Assembly: GCF_022712195.1 (NCBI RefSeq)
Contig: NZ_JALAGY010000026.1
Coordinates: 1 to 56,260 of the forward strand
Direction: 5' to 3'
DNA from: Corynebacterium sp.
Lineage (GTDB): Bacteria > Actinomycetota > Actinomycetes > Mycobacteriales > Mycobacteriaceae
DNA: 56,260 nucleotides
The notes under the pieces are model-generated. The model was not told the origin of the DNA. It was given only the letters and a program-made list of their open reading frames with translations, and ran no database searches. Each line of letters starts with the position of its first letter. The stretch's first letter is position 1. Shown here piece after piece: positions 16,175-22,713 of this stretch. The position numbers were made by a program, and so were the translations under genes.

Positions 16175-16705
16175 CTACGGGTCTTCGGGCTCCTCGAGTC
16201 GGGGAGTGCGGTGTTGTGCAGCTCCGCGCAGTGCGTTGGCGTCGCGCAGAGCTTCTTCGAGATCTTGCTCGTCGTCCCGGACACTTGGGGTGGTTTCGTC
16301 GGGTTCTGCCTGTTCGCCGTTGAAACTACGGGGGGAGTCGGGGAAGGGGAACACATCAGCAACGGGGGCGACGTCGATCACGTCATCCCCTCCGCCGAAC
16401 AGGACGGTCGCCTCCGGGTCGGAGCGGTCCATGATCTCGTCGAGGATCTGCTTGTTCGTCGCCTCCTTGAGTGCGTAGGGAATCGAGACGCCCTCGGTCT
16501 CCCAGGGGTTGAGGTACCCGGTCTCGATCAGTCCGGTGACGGGGGAGCGTCCGTAGGTGCGGCACAACGAGATCACCATCTCAGGGGAGAGGTGCCCCTT
16601 GTTGAGCTGCCGGGTGATCGTCGACCCGTTGGTGCCGATCTTCTCGGCTGCGGTTCGGTACGAGTCTCCAGCGATGAGTCCGTCGATCCATGCTCTGTGT
16701 TCCAT
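16175..16705 (-). CDS. CI-like phage repressor (helix-turn-helix)
   Basis: The 176-residue protein has an N-terminal helix-turn-helix (SYRTAAEKIGTNGSTITRQL) and a longer C-terminal part without an obvious S24 peptidase domain, ending in an acidic and arginine-rich tail. ATG 16705 is chosen because TACAGT (16719-16714) provides a -10 that places transcription at that codon; in-frame ATGs at 16726 and 16762 lie upstream of it. The gene is divergent from the Cro-like gene across a shared control region. Lack of an S24 domain fits control by the neighbouring ImmA protease. Confidence 0.82.
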   Translation of the reverse strand: MEHRAWIDGLIAGDSYRTAAEKIGTNGSTITRQLNKGHLSPEMVISLCRTYGRSPVTGLIETGYLNPWETEGVSIPYALKEATNKQILDEIMDRSDPEATVLFGGGDDVIDVAPVADVFPFPDSPRSFNGEQAEPDETTPSVRDDEQDLEEALRDANALRGAAQHRTPRLEEPEDP

Positions 16706-16713
16706 GATGGTCA

Positions 16714-16836
16714 CTGTAATGCACATTGGTATCAATCGCCATACCTGCACGTAGAAATGCATAACGGGGGTAGGTACCAGGGGTAGCTTGTAGTTACAGC
16801 GTTGCCATTCGGTATCGCTGGATGCATACTCGTATC
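16714..16836. promoter_or_regulatory. Lysis-lysogeny switch region with repeated GTATC sites
   Basis: A rightward promoter is visible: TTGCCA (16802-16807), 17-bp spacer, CATACT (16825-16830). A leftward -10 TACAGT (16719-16714) serves the repressor. The word GTATC occurs three times, at 16729-16733, 16812-16816 and 16832-16836, flanked as TGGTATCAATCG, CGGTATCGCTGG and TCGTATCAGCGG. One lies upstream of the leftward -10, one in the rightward spacer and one at the rightward start site, as expected of repressor half-sites. Confidence 0.5.
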
Positions 16837-16887
16837 AGCGGTTGCGAGATGGCACCGCACCACAGACCACCAGCCAAGGAGGTTCCA

Positions 16888-17142
16888 GTGATCGACGCAC
16901 AGGCAGCGCCGGCATACCGCTTCCGCCCCGGCGCCCTCGACGCTATCGCCCGCTCTCGACGGTTCACCTCCGACGAGCAGCTCGCCCTCTACGTCGGAGT
17001 GCAGCCCGATCAGCTCCCCATGCTGCGGGCCGGGGCGAAGGTATCCGCCCGGGTAGCTCTGCGAGTCAGCGCCCTGCAGGGCGACAAGGACTACGTCGCC
17101 GGGTACTTCGACCTGGCAGACGACCCCCGAGTCGCCGCCTAA
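16888..17142 (+). CDS. Cro-like small DNA-binding protein
   Basis: The 84-residue protein has a compact helical region resembling a helix-turn-helix: SDEQLALYVGVQPDQLPMLRAGAKVSARVALRV. It is the first rightward gene after the switch region, the position of Cro in lambdoid layouts. GTG 16888 is chosen because AAGGAGG lies 5 bases before it; the in-frame ATG at 16822 overlaps the promoter. A terminator-like hairpin follows within 20 bases. Confidence 0.68.
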   Translation: MIDAQAAPAYRFRPGALDAIARSRRFTSDEQLALYVGVQPDQLPMLRAGAKVSARVALRVSALQGDKDYVAGYFDLADDPRVAA

Positions 17143-17162
17143 CTCCCCAGTCACGAAAAAGA

Positions 17163-17178
17163 CCCCGCCGAAGCGGGG
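17163..17178. terminator. Hairpin after the Cro-like gene
   Basis: CCCCGC and GCGGGG pair perfectly with a CGAA tetraloop. On the minus strand it is followed by TCTTTTTCG, a proper U-run. It therefore reads best as a terminator for leftward RNA, and on the plus strand as a weak barrier or attenuator 20 bases past the Cro-like stop. Confidence 0.5.
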
Positions 17179-17207
17179 CCCAATCCATCCAAGGAAGAGA
17201 GTACACC

Positions 17208-17435
17208 ATGCATAACGATTATGAGTATGGACGGGCTTCAGGGTTGTTCGAGGCGTCCCTCGCCATCGCCCACGCCGTTTGCGACGCTACCGACCCTGCC
17301 TTGCAGGCCGCACTGCGTGAACTGCGCGACCAGATGAAGTCCACGGCAGAGAAGGTCAGGGAAGAGGCCCGGGAGACCGACAGCTTGCCCCGAAAGACCG
17401 TGGCTCCCTACCGCCGCAAGGTCGTGGTGTCATGA
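17208..17435 (+). CDS. Small hypothetical phage protein
   Basis: The 75-residue protein starts MHNDYEYGRASGLFEASLAIAHAV. A central helix is likely to form a coiled coil (LRELRDQMKSTAEKVREEARE), and the tail is basic. AAGGAAGAGAG precedes ATG 17208. It overlaps the antirepressor by four bases and so is part of the early rightward operon. No family recognised. Confidence 0.6.
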   Translation: MHNDYEYGRASGLFEASLAIAHAVCDATDPALQAALRELRDQMKSTAEKVREEARETDSLPRKTVAPYRRKVVVS

Positions 17436-18217
17436 GCGACATCAGGCCGTTCGATTTTCACGGCCACCAGGTCCGTGTCCTCACGGGAGAAGACGGCGAG
17501 CCCCGGTGGGTCGCCAGCGACGTCGCCAAGATCCTCGGCTACCGCGACGCAGAGCGGATGACCCGGAACCTCCGGGATCGACACAGGGGTACCCAGAATG
17601 TGGGGACCCCCTCCGGAGACCAGACCATGTCGGTCATCACCGAAGCCGGCTTGTACGCCGCAGTCTTGAAGAGCCGTCGCCCGGACGCCGAGCAGTTCCA
17701 GGACTGGGTCACCGACGAGGTCCTGCCGTCGATCCGCCGCACCGGGTCGTACGGAGCCCCCGCCCTCACAGAGGAGGAGATGGTCCACCAGGCCCTGCAG
17801 ATCACCTACCGCAAGGTGCAGGAACTGGAGGCGAAAGTCTCCGCCGACGAGCACAAGGTCGCCTACCACGATGACTTCGTGTGCACCGAGGACCTGCTCC
17901 GCTTCGCCACGGTCGCGTCGACCATCGGCATCACCGAGAAGTTCCTCCGTGAGCTGCTGATTGAGCACGGGTGGATCTACAAGGAGGAGGCCACTCGCCG
18001 GTCGTCGAAGACGGGGGAGAAGAAGACGGTCTACCGCTACAGCGAGTACGCGGACAAGAAGCCGTACTTCCAGCGCCAGGAGGTGCACGACGCCCCACGG
18101 TTCCGTGGCGAGGTGATGCACACCCTGAAGATCACCCCGGACGGTGCGATGGCGGTTGCCCGTGCGGTTAGGCGCTGGCTGTCGCACCTTGATCAGGGTT
18201 CCGTCGCGGTCGCCTGA
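17432..18217 (+). CDS. Phage antirepressor (BRO-N plus KilA-C domains)
   Basis: The 261-residue protein has an N-terminal BRO domain (HQVRVLTGEDGEPRWVASDV and AKILGYRDA), then a helical linker. A C-terminal antirepressor domain follows (AYHDDFVCTEDLLRFATVAS, then KFLRELLIEHGWIY and GWIYKEE). Antirepressors of this type inactivate CI-like repressors and promote the lytic programme. It lies two genes past the switch region in the early operon. Both domains are intact and the length is standard. Confidence 0.88.
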   Translation: MSDIRPFDFHGHQVRVLTGEDGEPRWVASDVAKILGYRDAERMTRNLRDRHRGTQNVGTPSGDQTMSVITEAGLYAAVLKSRRPDAEQFQDWVTDEVLPSIRRTGSYGAPALTEEEMVHQALQITYRKVQELEAKVSADEHKVAYHDDFVCTEDLLRFATVASTIGITEKFLRELLIEHGWIYKEEATRRSSKTGEKKTVYRYSEYADKKPYFQRQEVHDAPRFRGEVMHTLKITPDGAMAVARAVRRWLSHLDQGSVAVA

Positions 18218-18343
18218 CCCCCCTGGTCGCCTGTGGGGGAAGCACGGGCGACCACCCCTTGCCTTCGCGAAGTGCCCCGCTGTCTCAGCAGCAGTGGGGA
18301 GGGTGCAGATCCCTCGTCGGCAGCAAGGCCCCTGTGGCCGTGA

Positions 18344-18473
18344 TGTTTGAGAACTCGATAGTGAACGCGATCTTCAGCTGGAAAACCCCCGGGTGGCGAA
18401 CCCGGCAGGTTCCCCGCATCGCACCCGCCTGACTTGTTCGGCGGAACGACCCCGACCGGGGTTGATGCGGAAC
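18344..18473 (+). other. rRNA-spacer-like leader and stem upstream of the prophage tRNA
   Basis: TGTTTGAGAACTCGATAGTG (18344-18363) is followed by AACGCGATCTTC. This closely resembles, from memory, the actinobacterial 16S-23S spacer motif TTTGAGAACTGGATAGTG that precedes 23S rRNA. Farther on, GTTCCCCGCATC (18409-18420) and GATGCGGAAC (18464-18473) form a 10-bp stem with a two-base bulge directly before the tRNA. An antitermination or RNA-processing role is suggested. No protein gene is visible between 18218 and 18488. Confidence 0.55.
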
Positions 18474-18488
18474 GGCTGCAGACACCAA

Positions 18489-18562
18489 GCCCCTCTAGCC
18501 CAACTGGCAGAGGCGCCGACTTCAAAGGTCGGAGGTTCCTGGTTCGAGTCCAGGGAGGGGCA
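18489..18562 (+). tRNA. tRNA-Leu(CAA)-like, with unusually short variable region
   Basis: This 74-base cloverleaf has a perfect 7-bp acceptor stem (GCCCCTC/GAGGGGC) and a 3-bp D stem (GCC/GGC) with an 11-base loop. The anticodon stem CCGAC/GTCGG has loop TTCAAAG (anticodon CAA). The T arm is CCTGG/CCAGG with TTCGAGT, and the discriminator is A73. The CCA end is not encoded. The D arm and A73 resemble leucine tRNAs, yet the variable region is only 5 bases (AGGTT) instead of the long class II arm. It lies inside the prophage early region between antirepressor and excisionase-like genes. Confidence 0.85.
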
Positions 18563-18565
18563 CTG

Positions 18566-18666
18566 GGGCGGGGCGTGTGAGCGGGGTGGAATCTCCCCTG
18601 TAAGCGGCGCCCATGACCGGCTTTCCAGACCCTTTCGCTGAAGAAGGCGTCTGCTGCGCCCCGCCC
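18566..18666 (+). other. Long imperfect stem-loop downstream of the tRNA
   Basis: GGGCGGGGCG (18566-18575) and CGCCCCGCCC (18657-18666) pair perfectly and enclose 81 bases. It begins 3 bases after the tRNA. It is followed by CTTTGACCATTGAGAAATTG, which again recalls rRNA-operon antitermination or processing sequences. It could be a processing stem for the tRNA 3' end or an independent small RNA. No coding frame is convincing here. Confidence 0.4.
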
Positions 18667-18689
18667 TTTGACCATTGAGAAATTGAGAA

Positions 18690-18722
18690 GCCGCCCCGAC
18701 GGTCCTGGCAGACCGGGGCGGC
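18690..18722 (+). terminator. Strong hairpin closing the tRNA region
   Basis: GCCGCCCCG-AC-GGTC and GACCGGGGCGGC form a 12-13-bp stem with a two-base bulge and a CTGGCA loop. It lies 25 bases before the excisionase-like gene. No U-run follows, so termination would depend on stem strength; it may also be an RNA-processing element. Confidence 0.5.
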
Positions 18723-18746
18723 TCATGAGGCACCTAGGAGGATGCC

Positions 18747-18959
18747 ATGACTACGAGGATACCGGTCGAGGACCGGGAGTACTACACCACCGAGGAGGTG
18801 GCGGAGCGGGTCGGGATCAGTCCGACGACGCTCCGGGAGGGAATCAAGGACCGAGACGACGCGGTGATGCTGCTGTGCCCACTGAAGGTGCGCAGCACGA
18901 TCACGTGGTCGCAGGCAGCCGTTGACCGGTGGGTCGCGGGGGAGAGGAGCGCGGCATGA
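18747..18959 (+). CDS. Excisionase-like helix-turn-helix protein
   Basis: The 70-residue protein has a MerR/excisionase-type winged helix: EYYTTEEVAERVGISPTTLR, then CPLKVRSTITWSQAAVDRWV. Such proteins serve as recombination-directionality factors or small regulators. A CTAGGAGGAT Shine-Dalgarno precedes ATG 18747. It starts an operon of overlapping genes that runs through the recombination and replication functions. Xis activity is inferred from family and size; the gene lies 5 kb from int, so a regulator role is equally possible. Confidence 0.65.
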   Translation: MTTRIPVEDREYYTTEEVAERVGISPTTLREGIKDRDDAVMLLCPLKVRSTITWSQAAVDRWVAGERSAA

Positions 18960-19198
18960 GACGGGATCTGACGGACACGGAGCAGTACTTGAAGTCGCTC
19001 ACGGATCACCCTGCGGGTCGATACCTCGTCGGCCGGCACCGTTCGGAGCCGGAGCTGACGCCGCTGCAGATCATGCAGCAGCAGTCGTGGTTCCGCCGGC
19101 TCGAGGCTGTGCTCGGCGCGCTGGGCGTCATCGCCTGCATGCTCGTTGCGCTCCTGGTGCTGAGGGTTCTGTTCCTGGTGGTGATGAGCCTGTGGTGA
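18956..19198 (+). CDS. Small protein with C-terminal membrane anchor
   Basis: The 80-residue protein starts MRRDLTDTEQYLKSLTDHP and ends with one strong transmembrane helix (about residues 53-78). ATG 18956 overlaps the upstream stop (ATGA); an in-frame ATG at 18929 lies within the previous gene. Tail-anchored topology with a cytoplasmic N-terminus is likely. Not recognised. Confidence 0.6.
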   Translation: MRRDLTDTEQYLKSLTDHPAGRYLVGRHRSEPELTPLQIMQQQSWFRRLEAVLGALGVIACMLVALLVLRVLFLVVMSLW

Positions 19199-19467
19199 CA
19201 GAACAAGGACTGATGATCCGTGTCGGGCGTGACTACGTCGACGTCGCGAAGATGCGGGCAGCGGCTCAGGTCGCTCGCGGTAAGGAGCGTGTCCGGCTCG
19301 AATGGTCCGCGTTGCTGAGGATCGAGCTGGCCCGGCAGGAAGTGAAGCGCTCGGGGAGGGGTGATGTGTGGGCACGTACCGATGCGGCTGCGTGGCGGGG
19401 ACAGATCCGGCTCACGCAGGGACTAGCCAAGGATGCAGTGGACAAGATCAAGGAGGAGACGAAATGA
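19195..19467 (+). CDS. Small basic hypothetical phage protein
   Basis: The product is 90 residues from GTG 19195 (GTGA overlap) or 84 from ATG 19213, which has the better Shine-Dalgarno (AAGGAC). It is rich in Arg and Ala with a helical middle (VAKMRAAAQVARGKERVRLE). No family recognised. It is coupled to the genes on both sides, so it belongs to the early operon. Confidence 0.55.
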   Translation: MTEQGLMIRVGRDYVDVAKMRAAAQVARGKERVRLEWSALLRIELARQEVKRSGRGDVWARTDAAAWRGQIRLTQGLAKDAVDKIKEETK

Positions 19468-20003
19468 GCACGATGAAGGAACTGCTGGCGCAGCGCAACG
19501 CGCAGGCGCGCCGGGTGGTGCTGCAGGCTGCGGTGCTGAAGGAGCTGAAGGCCCGGCACGATGCTGACCGGGCGGAACTGCAGGCTGACATGGAGCGCGG
19601 GGAGAAGATCACCGCCCGCTCGGACGAGCAGTCGATCGGCACCGTCAGCTACAGCGACCCGAAGCCAAAGGCCAGGGTCACGGACCGAGCAGCGCTGCTC
19701 GGGCACGTCGCGAAGGACGCACCGGGGAGGATCGGCCTGAGGATCACGGACGTGCCGCGGGCACTGGCGCTGCTGGAAGCGGACTACCCGGAGTTGGTGG
19801 AGCCGGCGTTGTCGTCGCAGGACGAGGCGCAGTACCTCCGGGCCGCGGAGAAGGGCGAGGACATCCCCGGGGTGGAGGTGTCGACCGGGTCGCCGATCAT
19901 GTCGGTGCGGCCCACGCAGGCTGGCAAGGATGCCGCCGCGGAGCTGGTCGAGGGCAACCGTGCGCTGACGGCGCCGGCGGAGCTGGAGGCCGGCGATGAG
20001 TGA
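19464..20003 (+). CDS. Hypothetical early phage protein with coiled-coil N-terminus
   Basis: The 179-residue protein has an N-terminal helix of about 50 residues likely to coil (MKELLAQRNAQARRVVLQAA, then KELKARHDADRAELQADMER). A compact domain follows (RIGLRITDVPRALALLEADYPE) with a Gly/Ala-rich end. AGGAGG precedes ATG 19464. It lies two genes before the Sak4-like recombinase, so a role in recombination is possible, for instance as an accessory or nuclease-inhibitor-like factor, but no motif proves it. Confidence 0.6.
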   Translation: MSTMKELLAQRNAQARRVVLQAAVLKELKARHDADRAELQADMERGEKITARSDEQSIGTVSYSDPKPKARVTDRAALLGHVAKDAPGRIGLRITDVPRALALLEADYPELVEPALSSQDEAQYLRAAEKGEDIPGVEVSTGSPIMSVRPTQAGKDAAAELVEGNRALTAPAELEAGDE

Positions 20004-20247
20004 GCGCAGCCGACAGATTCGACAGGTCATCGGCTTCTTCTGGCCCGATGACGAACTCGCCCACACCCCGGGCGGCTTCATGTCCCAACTGATACGCACG
20101 ATCTGCAAGGCGGATCAGACGAACCAGAACCTGCTCTCGATCCCGTACCCCACCGTCGTGGCGGCGGTTCGTGACGCGCAGCAGAAACGGGAGGGTCGGA
20201 TGATCCTCGCGTCGGTCGTCCGGCACGACGAGGAGGGGCCACTGTGA
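19996..20247 (+). CDS. Small hypothetical protein upstream of the recombinase
   Basis: The 83-residue protein MSERSRQIRQVIGFFWPDDEL has a helical middle (TICKADQTNQNLLSIPYPTV). It overlaps the previous gene by 8 bases and the recombinase by 4, so translation is coupled. No membrane segment or known motif. Confidence 0.58.
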   Translation: MSERSRQIRQVIGFFWPDDELAHTPGGFMSQLIRTICKADQTNQNLLSIPYPTVVAAVRDAQQKREGRMILASVVRHDEEGPL

Positions 20248-21254
20248 CTGAACTGCGTACGAGGCGGCCCACCGGTCAGGTGTCGTGGCCGATCATCATC
20301 CTCGCCGGCGTCGAGGGCGGCGGCAAGACCTGGTCCGCGGTCGAGGCCACCAGCATGGACCTCATCGACCGCAGCTTCTTCCTCGAGGTCGGGGAACGCA
20401 TGGGCGACGAGTACGCCGCCGTGCCGGGCTCGGACTACGAGATCGTGGAGCACGACGGGACATGGCAGCAGATCCTCGCGTCGGTCCGTGCCGCAGCAGC
20501 GGTCACCCCGGCAGAGGGCAAGGCGAATCTGATGATCGTCGACTCCGTGACCGAGGTGTGGACGCTACTGTCGGACATGGCGCAGCACCAGGCCAACATG
20601 CGGGCACAGCAGAAGGGCCGTGGTGGTGGCGGTGACGCGCAGATCACGATGGACCTGTGGAACGCGGCGAAGGACGCCCTCGGCGACTTTCTCGGCGCGC
20701 TGCGCAGCTTCCCTGGCCCGGTGATCCTCACCGCCCGCCTGGACCACGTCAGCGTCGTCGAGGGCGGCAAGCCGACCGGCGACACGACGTGGAAGATCCG
20801 GGCGGAGAAGAACCTGCCGTACCAGGCGACGGTCATCATGCAGGCCCGGCAGCCCCGGGACTGGCTGATGACGAAGATCGCGTCCACGAAGCTGCAGCTG
20901 CCGCCGGGTGGGGAGAAGAAGATCGGACCGAGCTTCACCGTCGAGGCCCTGCTCGAGCAGATGGGCGTCACCGCGGCAACGTCGGCGTCGACGTATGTCC
21001 GGCCGTCGCCGGATGGCACGCCGCAGCAGTCGCAGGCGGCCGCGCAGGCCCGTGCCCGGGAGGCCCAGGAGTTCCTGGAGCGCTGCCGGACCCTCACCGA
21101 CCGGGACGCGCTGTTGCAGGAGCAGGGCGAGGCCCGCCGACTGGGGGTCTATGACCAGTGGGTCGAGATCGGCAAGCAGTTGGCGGCGGGCGTCCAGTCC
21201 GCGCCGGATGACGGTATCGAGACGGTGACCCCGGAGGTGGAGCCGGATGAGTGA
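20244..21254 (+). CDS. Sak4-like RecA-fold recombinase (ATP-binding)
   Basis: The 336-residue protein has Walker A GVEGGGKT (residues 22-29) and Walker B LMIVDS (D100). A RecA-like core follows with TARLDHVSVVEGGKPTGDTT in the C-terminal third. Sak4-type proteins are minimal RecA paralogues that anneal single strands with help from phage SSB, and an SSB gene is present downstream at 24130. The C-terminal 80 residues are a helical extension rich in Gln and Ala. A general ATPase of unknown role is the alternative. Confidence 0.78.
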   Translation: MTELRTRRPTGQVSWPIIILAGVEGGGKTWSAVEATSMDLIDRSFFLEVGERMGDEYAAVPGSDYEIVEHDGTWQQILASVRAAAAVTPAEGKANLMIVDSVTEVWTLLSDMAQHQANMRAQQKGRGGGGDAQITMDLWNAAKDALGDFLGALRSFPGPVILTARLDHVSVVEGGKPTGDTTWKIRAEKNLPYQATVIMQARQPRDWLMTKIASTKLQLPPGGEKKIGPSFTVEALLEQMGVTAATSASTYVRPSPDGTPQQSQAAAQARAREAQEFLERCRTLTDRDALLQEQGEARRLGVYDQWVEIGKQLAAGVQSAPDDGIETVTPEVEPDE

Positions 21255-22047
21255 CGTGAACGATGAGGGGCTGCGCGAAGCCCGCAGATGGGCAGGAACC
21301 GTTGTCCTGGCCCCTGAGAACAAGGGCGTCCATGCCGCCGCCCGCTACATCCTCGACACGATCCCCGCCCCGCCGAAGAGCCTCGCCGAGCAGATGTTGG
21401 ACATTGCGGGAGGCATCTCGTCTGACTTCGGTGCATACGCCGACGACCTGAATGCCCTCGCTGATCGGGTGGAAGCTGTCGAGAAGGAGCGCGACGACTT
21501 GCAGGACATAGTGGACGCCTCCGCAGCCGACCTACAGCAGCGTGACGACGAGATCGAACGACTCAACGCCGAGGTCGAACGGCTGCAAGAGCAGGAAGAA
21601 GCCCGAAAGGACGAGCTCCACAAGTACCGCGAGATCCGGAAGCACCAGCGCGACGAACTCGCCCGACTCAACGCCGAGGTGGAGGCCATTCGCAACGCCC
21701 TTCTGTACGACGGCGGGTCTCTGCCGCCGGGGATGACCGTCGCTGAGGGGGTGGAACACCTCGCCAGGACCTTCGACCGTCTCAACCCCGACCTACTCAC
21801 CGCGGATCGGGCCCCCGTCACTGCATCGAGTGCCGCCCTTCCCGACCCCGCCGACGTACCGGAGGGGGAGCCGTGGCTGGTGGAGGCCGGTATCGACCCG
21901 GGCGTGGGGTTCCGATCCCCCGGTAGGCACCCGTGGGCCGTCGCGTTTAAAGAAAGCCGGGACGTGGCGGTGGTGAAGGACACCGACATCACCCTCATCT
22001 CTCGCTTGGTTCCGGAGGTGGTGACCGATGGAGACGCCACCGACTGA
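21247..22047 (+). CDS. Coiled-coil hypothetical protein
   Basis: The 266-residue protein has a long heptad-repeat coiled coil at about residues 65-160 (ADRVEAVEKERDDLQDIVDA, then LNAEVERLQEQEEARKDELH). The C-terminal domain is short and acidic, with two tryptophans. It overlaps Sak4 by 8 bases. The coil resembles structural linkers in recombination-associated phage proteins, but no function is assigned. Confidence 0.65.
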   Translation: MSDVNDEGLREARRWAGTVVLAPENKGVHAAARYILDTIPAPPKSLAEQMLDIAGGISSDFGAYADDLNALADRVEAVEKERDDLQDIVDASAADLQQRDDEIERLNAEVERLQEQEEARKDELHKYREIRKHQRDELARLNAEVEAIRNALLYDGGSLPPGMTVAEGVEHLARTFDRLNPDLLTADRAPVTASSAALPDPADVPEGEPWLVEAGIDPGVGFRSPGRHPWAVAFKESRDVAVVKDTDITLISRLVPEVVTDGDATD

Positions 22048-22402
22048 GCCGCTCAACCCGGTACAGGTCGAGCAGCGGATCATGGAACTGTCCAACATGA
22101 TCGCCGCGGGTGTCCAGCAGGTCACGAACAAGCTCCGCGCCTACCGGCAGGCCGACGCTGCCTACGACAGGGCGAAAGCGCACGCGCAGCTCGCCGCTGA
22201 CGGTAAGACCGTCGCAGACCGGGAGGCCGAGGTCGAACTCGCCACGATCGACGAGCGGGACGCAAAGGACTTCGCCGAGGTCGAGTACTCACACGTCAAC
22301 CGGCGGGTGAAGGCCTTCGAGAAGGAGCTCGACGCGATCCGCAGCATCGGCGCGAACGTGCGTCAGATGTACTCCGTCGCGGGACGTGGGGAGGGGGCCT
22401 GA
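22028..22402 (+). CDS. Helical hypothetical protein
   Basis: The 124-residue, almost entirely helical protein includes VEQRIMELSNMIAAGVQQVT and AHAQLAADGKTVADREAEVE. GGAGGTGGTGACCG precedes ATG 22028. It overlaps the coiled-coil gene by 20 bases and abuts the HNH gene (TGATG). Size, position and charge pattern recall small accessory proteins near phage recombinases. Confidence 0.6.
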   Translation: METPPTEPLNPVQVEQRIMELSNMIAAGVQQVTNKLRAYRQADAAYDRAKAHAQLAADGKTVADREAEVELATIDERDAKDFAEVEYSHVNRRVKAFEKELDAIRSIGANVRQMYSVAGRGEGA

Positions 22403-22713
22403 TGGTGAAGCAGAGGATGCCCGCCGCGGTCGCCCGGGAGGTCCTGGAGCGAGCGGACGGCGCGTGCGAGGCGATGATCCGCGGAGTGTGCACCGGCGGG
22501 GCGCAGCACCTGCACCACCGGCTGATGCGGTCGCAGGGCGGCCCTCACACGGTCGCGAACCTCGCCGCCGTCTGCAGCACGTGCCACAGGTACGTGCATG
22601 ACAACCCCAAGTTCGGCTACGAGTCCGGGCTGCTGATCCATTCGTGGCACCCGGTGACCTGGCCGCCCGCGTACTACCGCGGCGTCTACACCCCCAGAGA
22701 GGAGGAGGAATGA
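22402..22713 (+). CDS. HNH endonuclease-fold protein
   Basis: The 103-residue protein has the HNH pattern: HHR (His38-His39), N53 in HTVANLAAVC, then CSTCHRYVH with Cys58, Cys61 and His62. Two further cysteines (C22, C30) may complete a zinc knuckle. This is a free-standing nuclease within the replication and recombination block, separate from the packaging-associated HNH at 29692. The target is unknown; homing-type or recombination-intermediate cleavage are options. Confidence 0.8.
   Translation: MVKQRMPAAVAREVLERADGACEAMIRGVCTGGAQHLHHRLMRSQGGPHTVANLAAVCSTCHRYVHDNPKFGYESGLLIHSWHPVTWPPAYYRGVYTPREEEE

Noticed and set aside
16822..16887. Earlier ATG start for the Cro-like gene
   Set aside because: It lies at the predicted -10, while AAGGAGG sits just before GTG 16888.
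18489..18562. tRNA as the phage integration target
   Set aside because: It lies inside the prophage with phage genes on both sides and about 5 kb from the integrase, so it is cargo and not attB.
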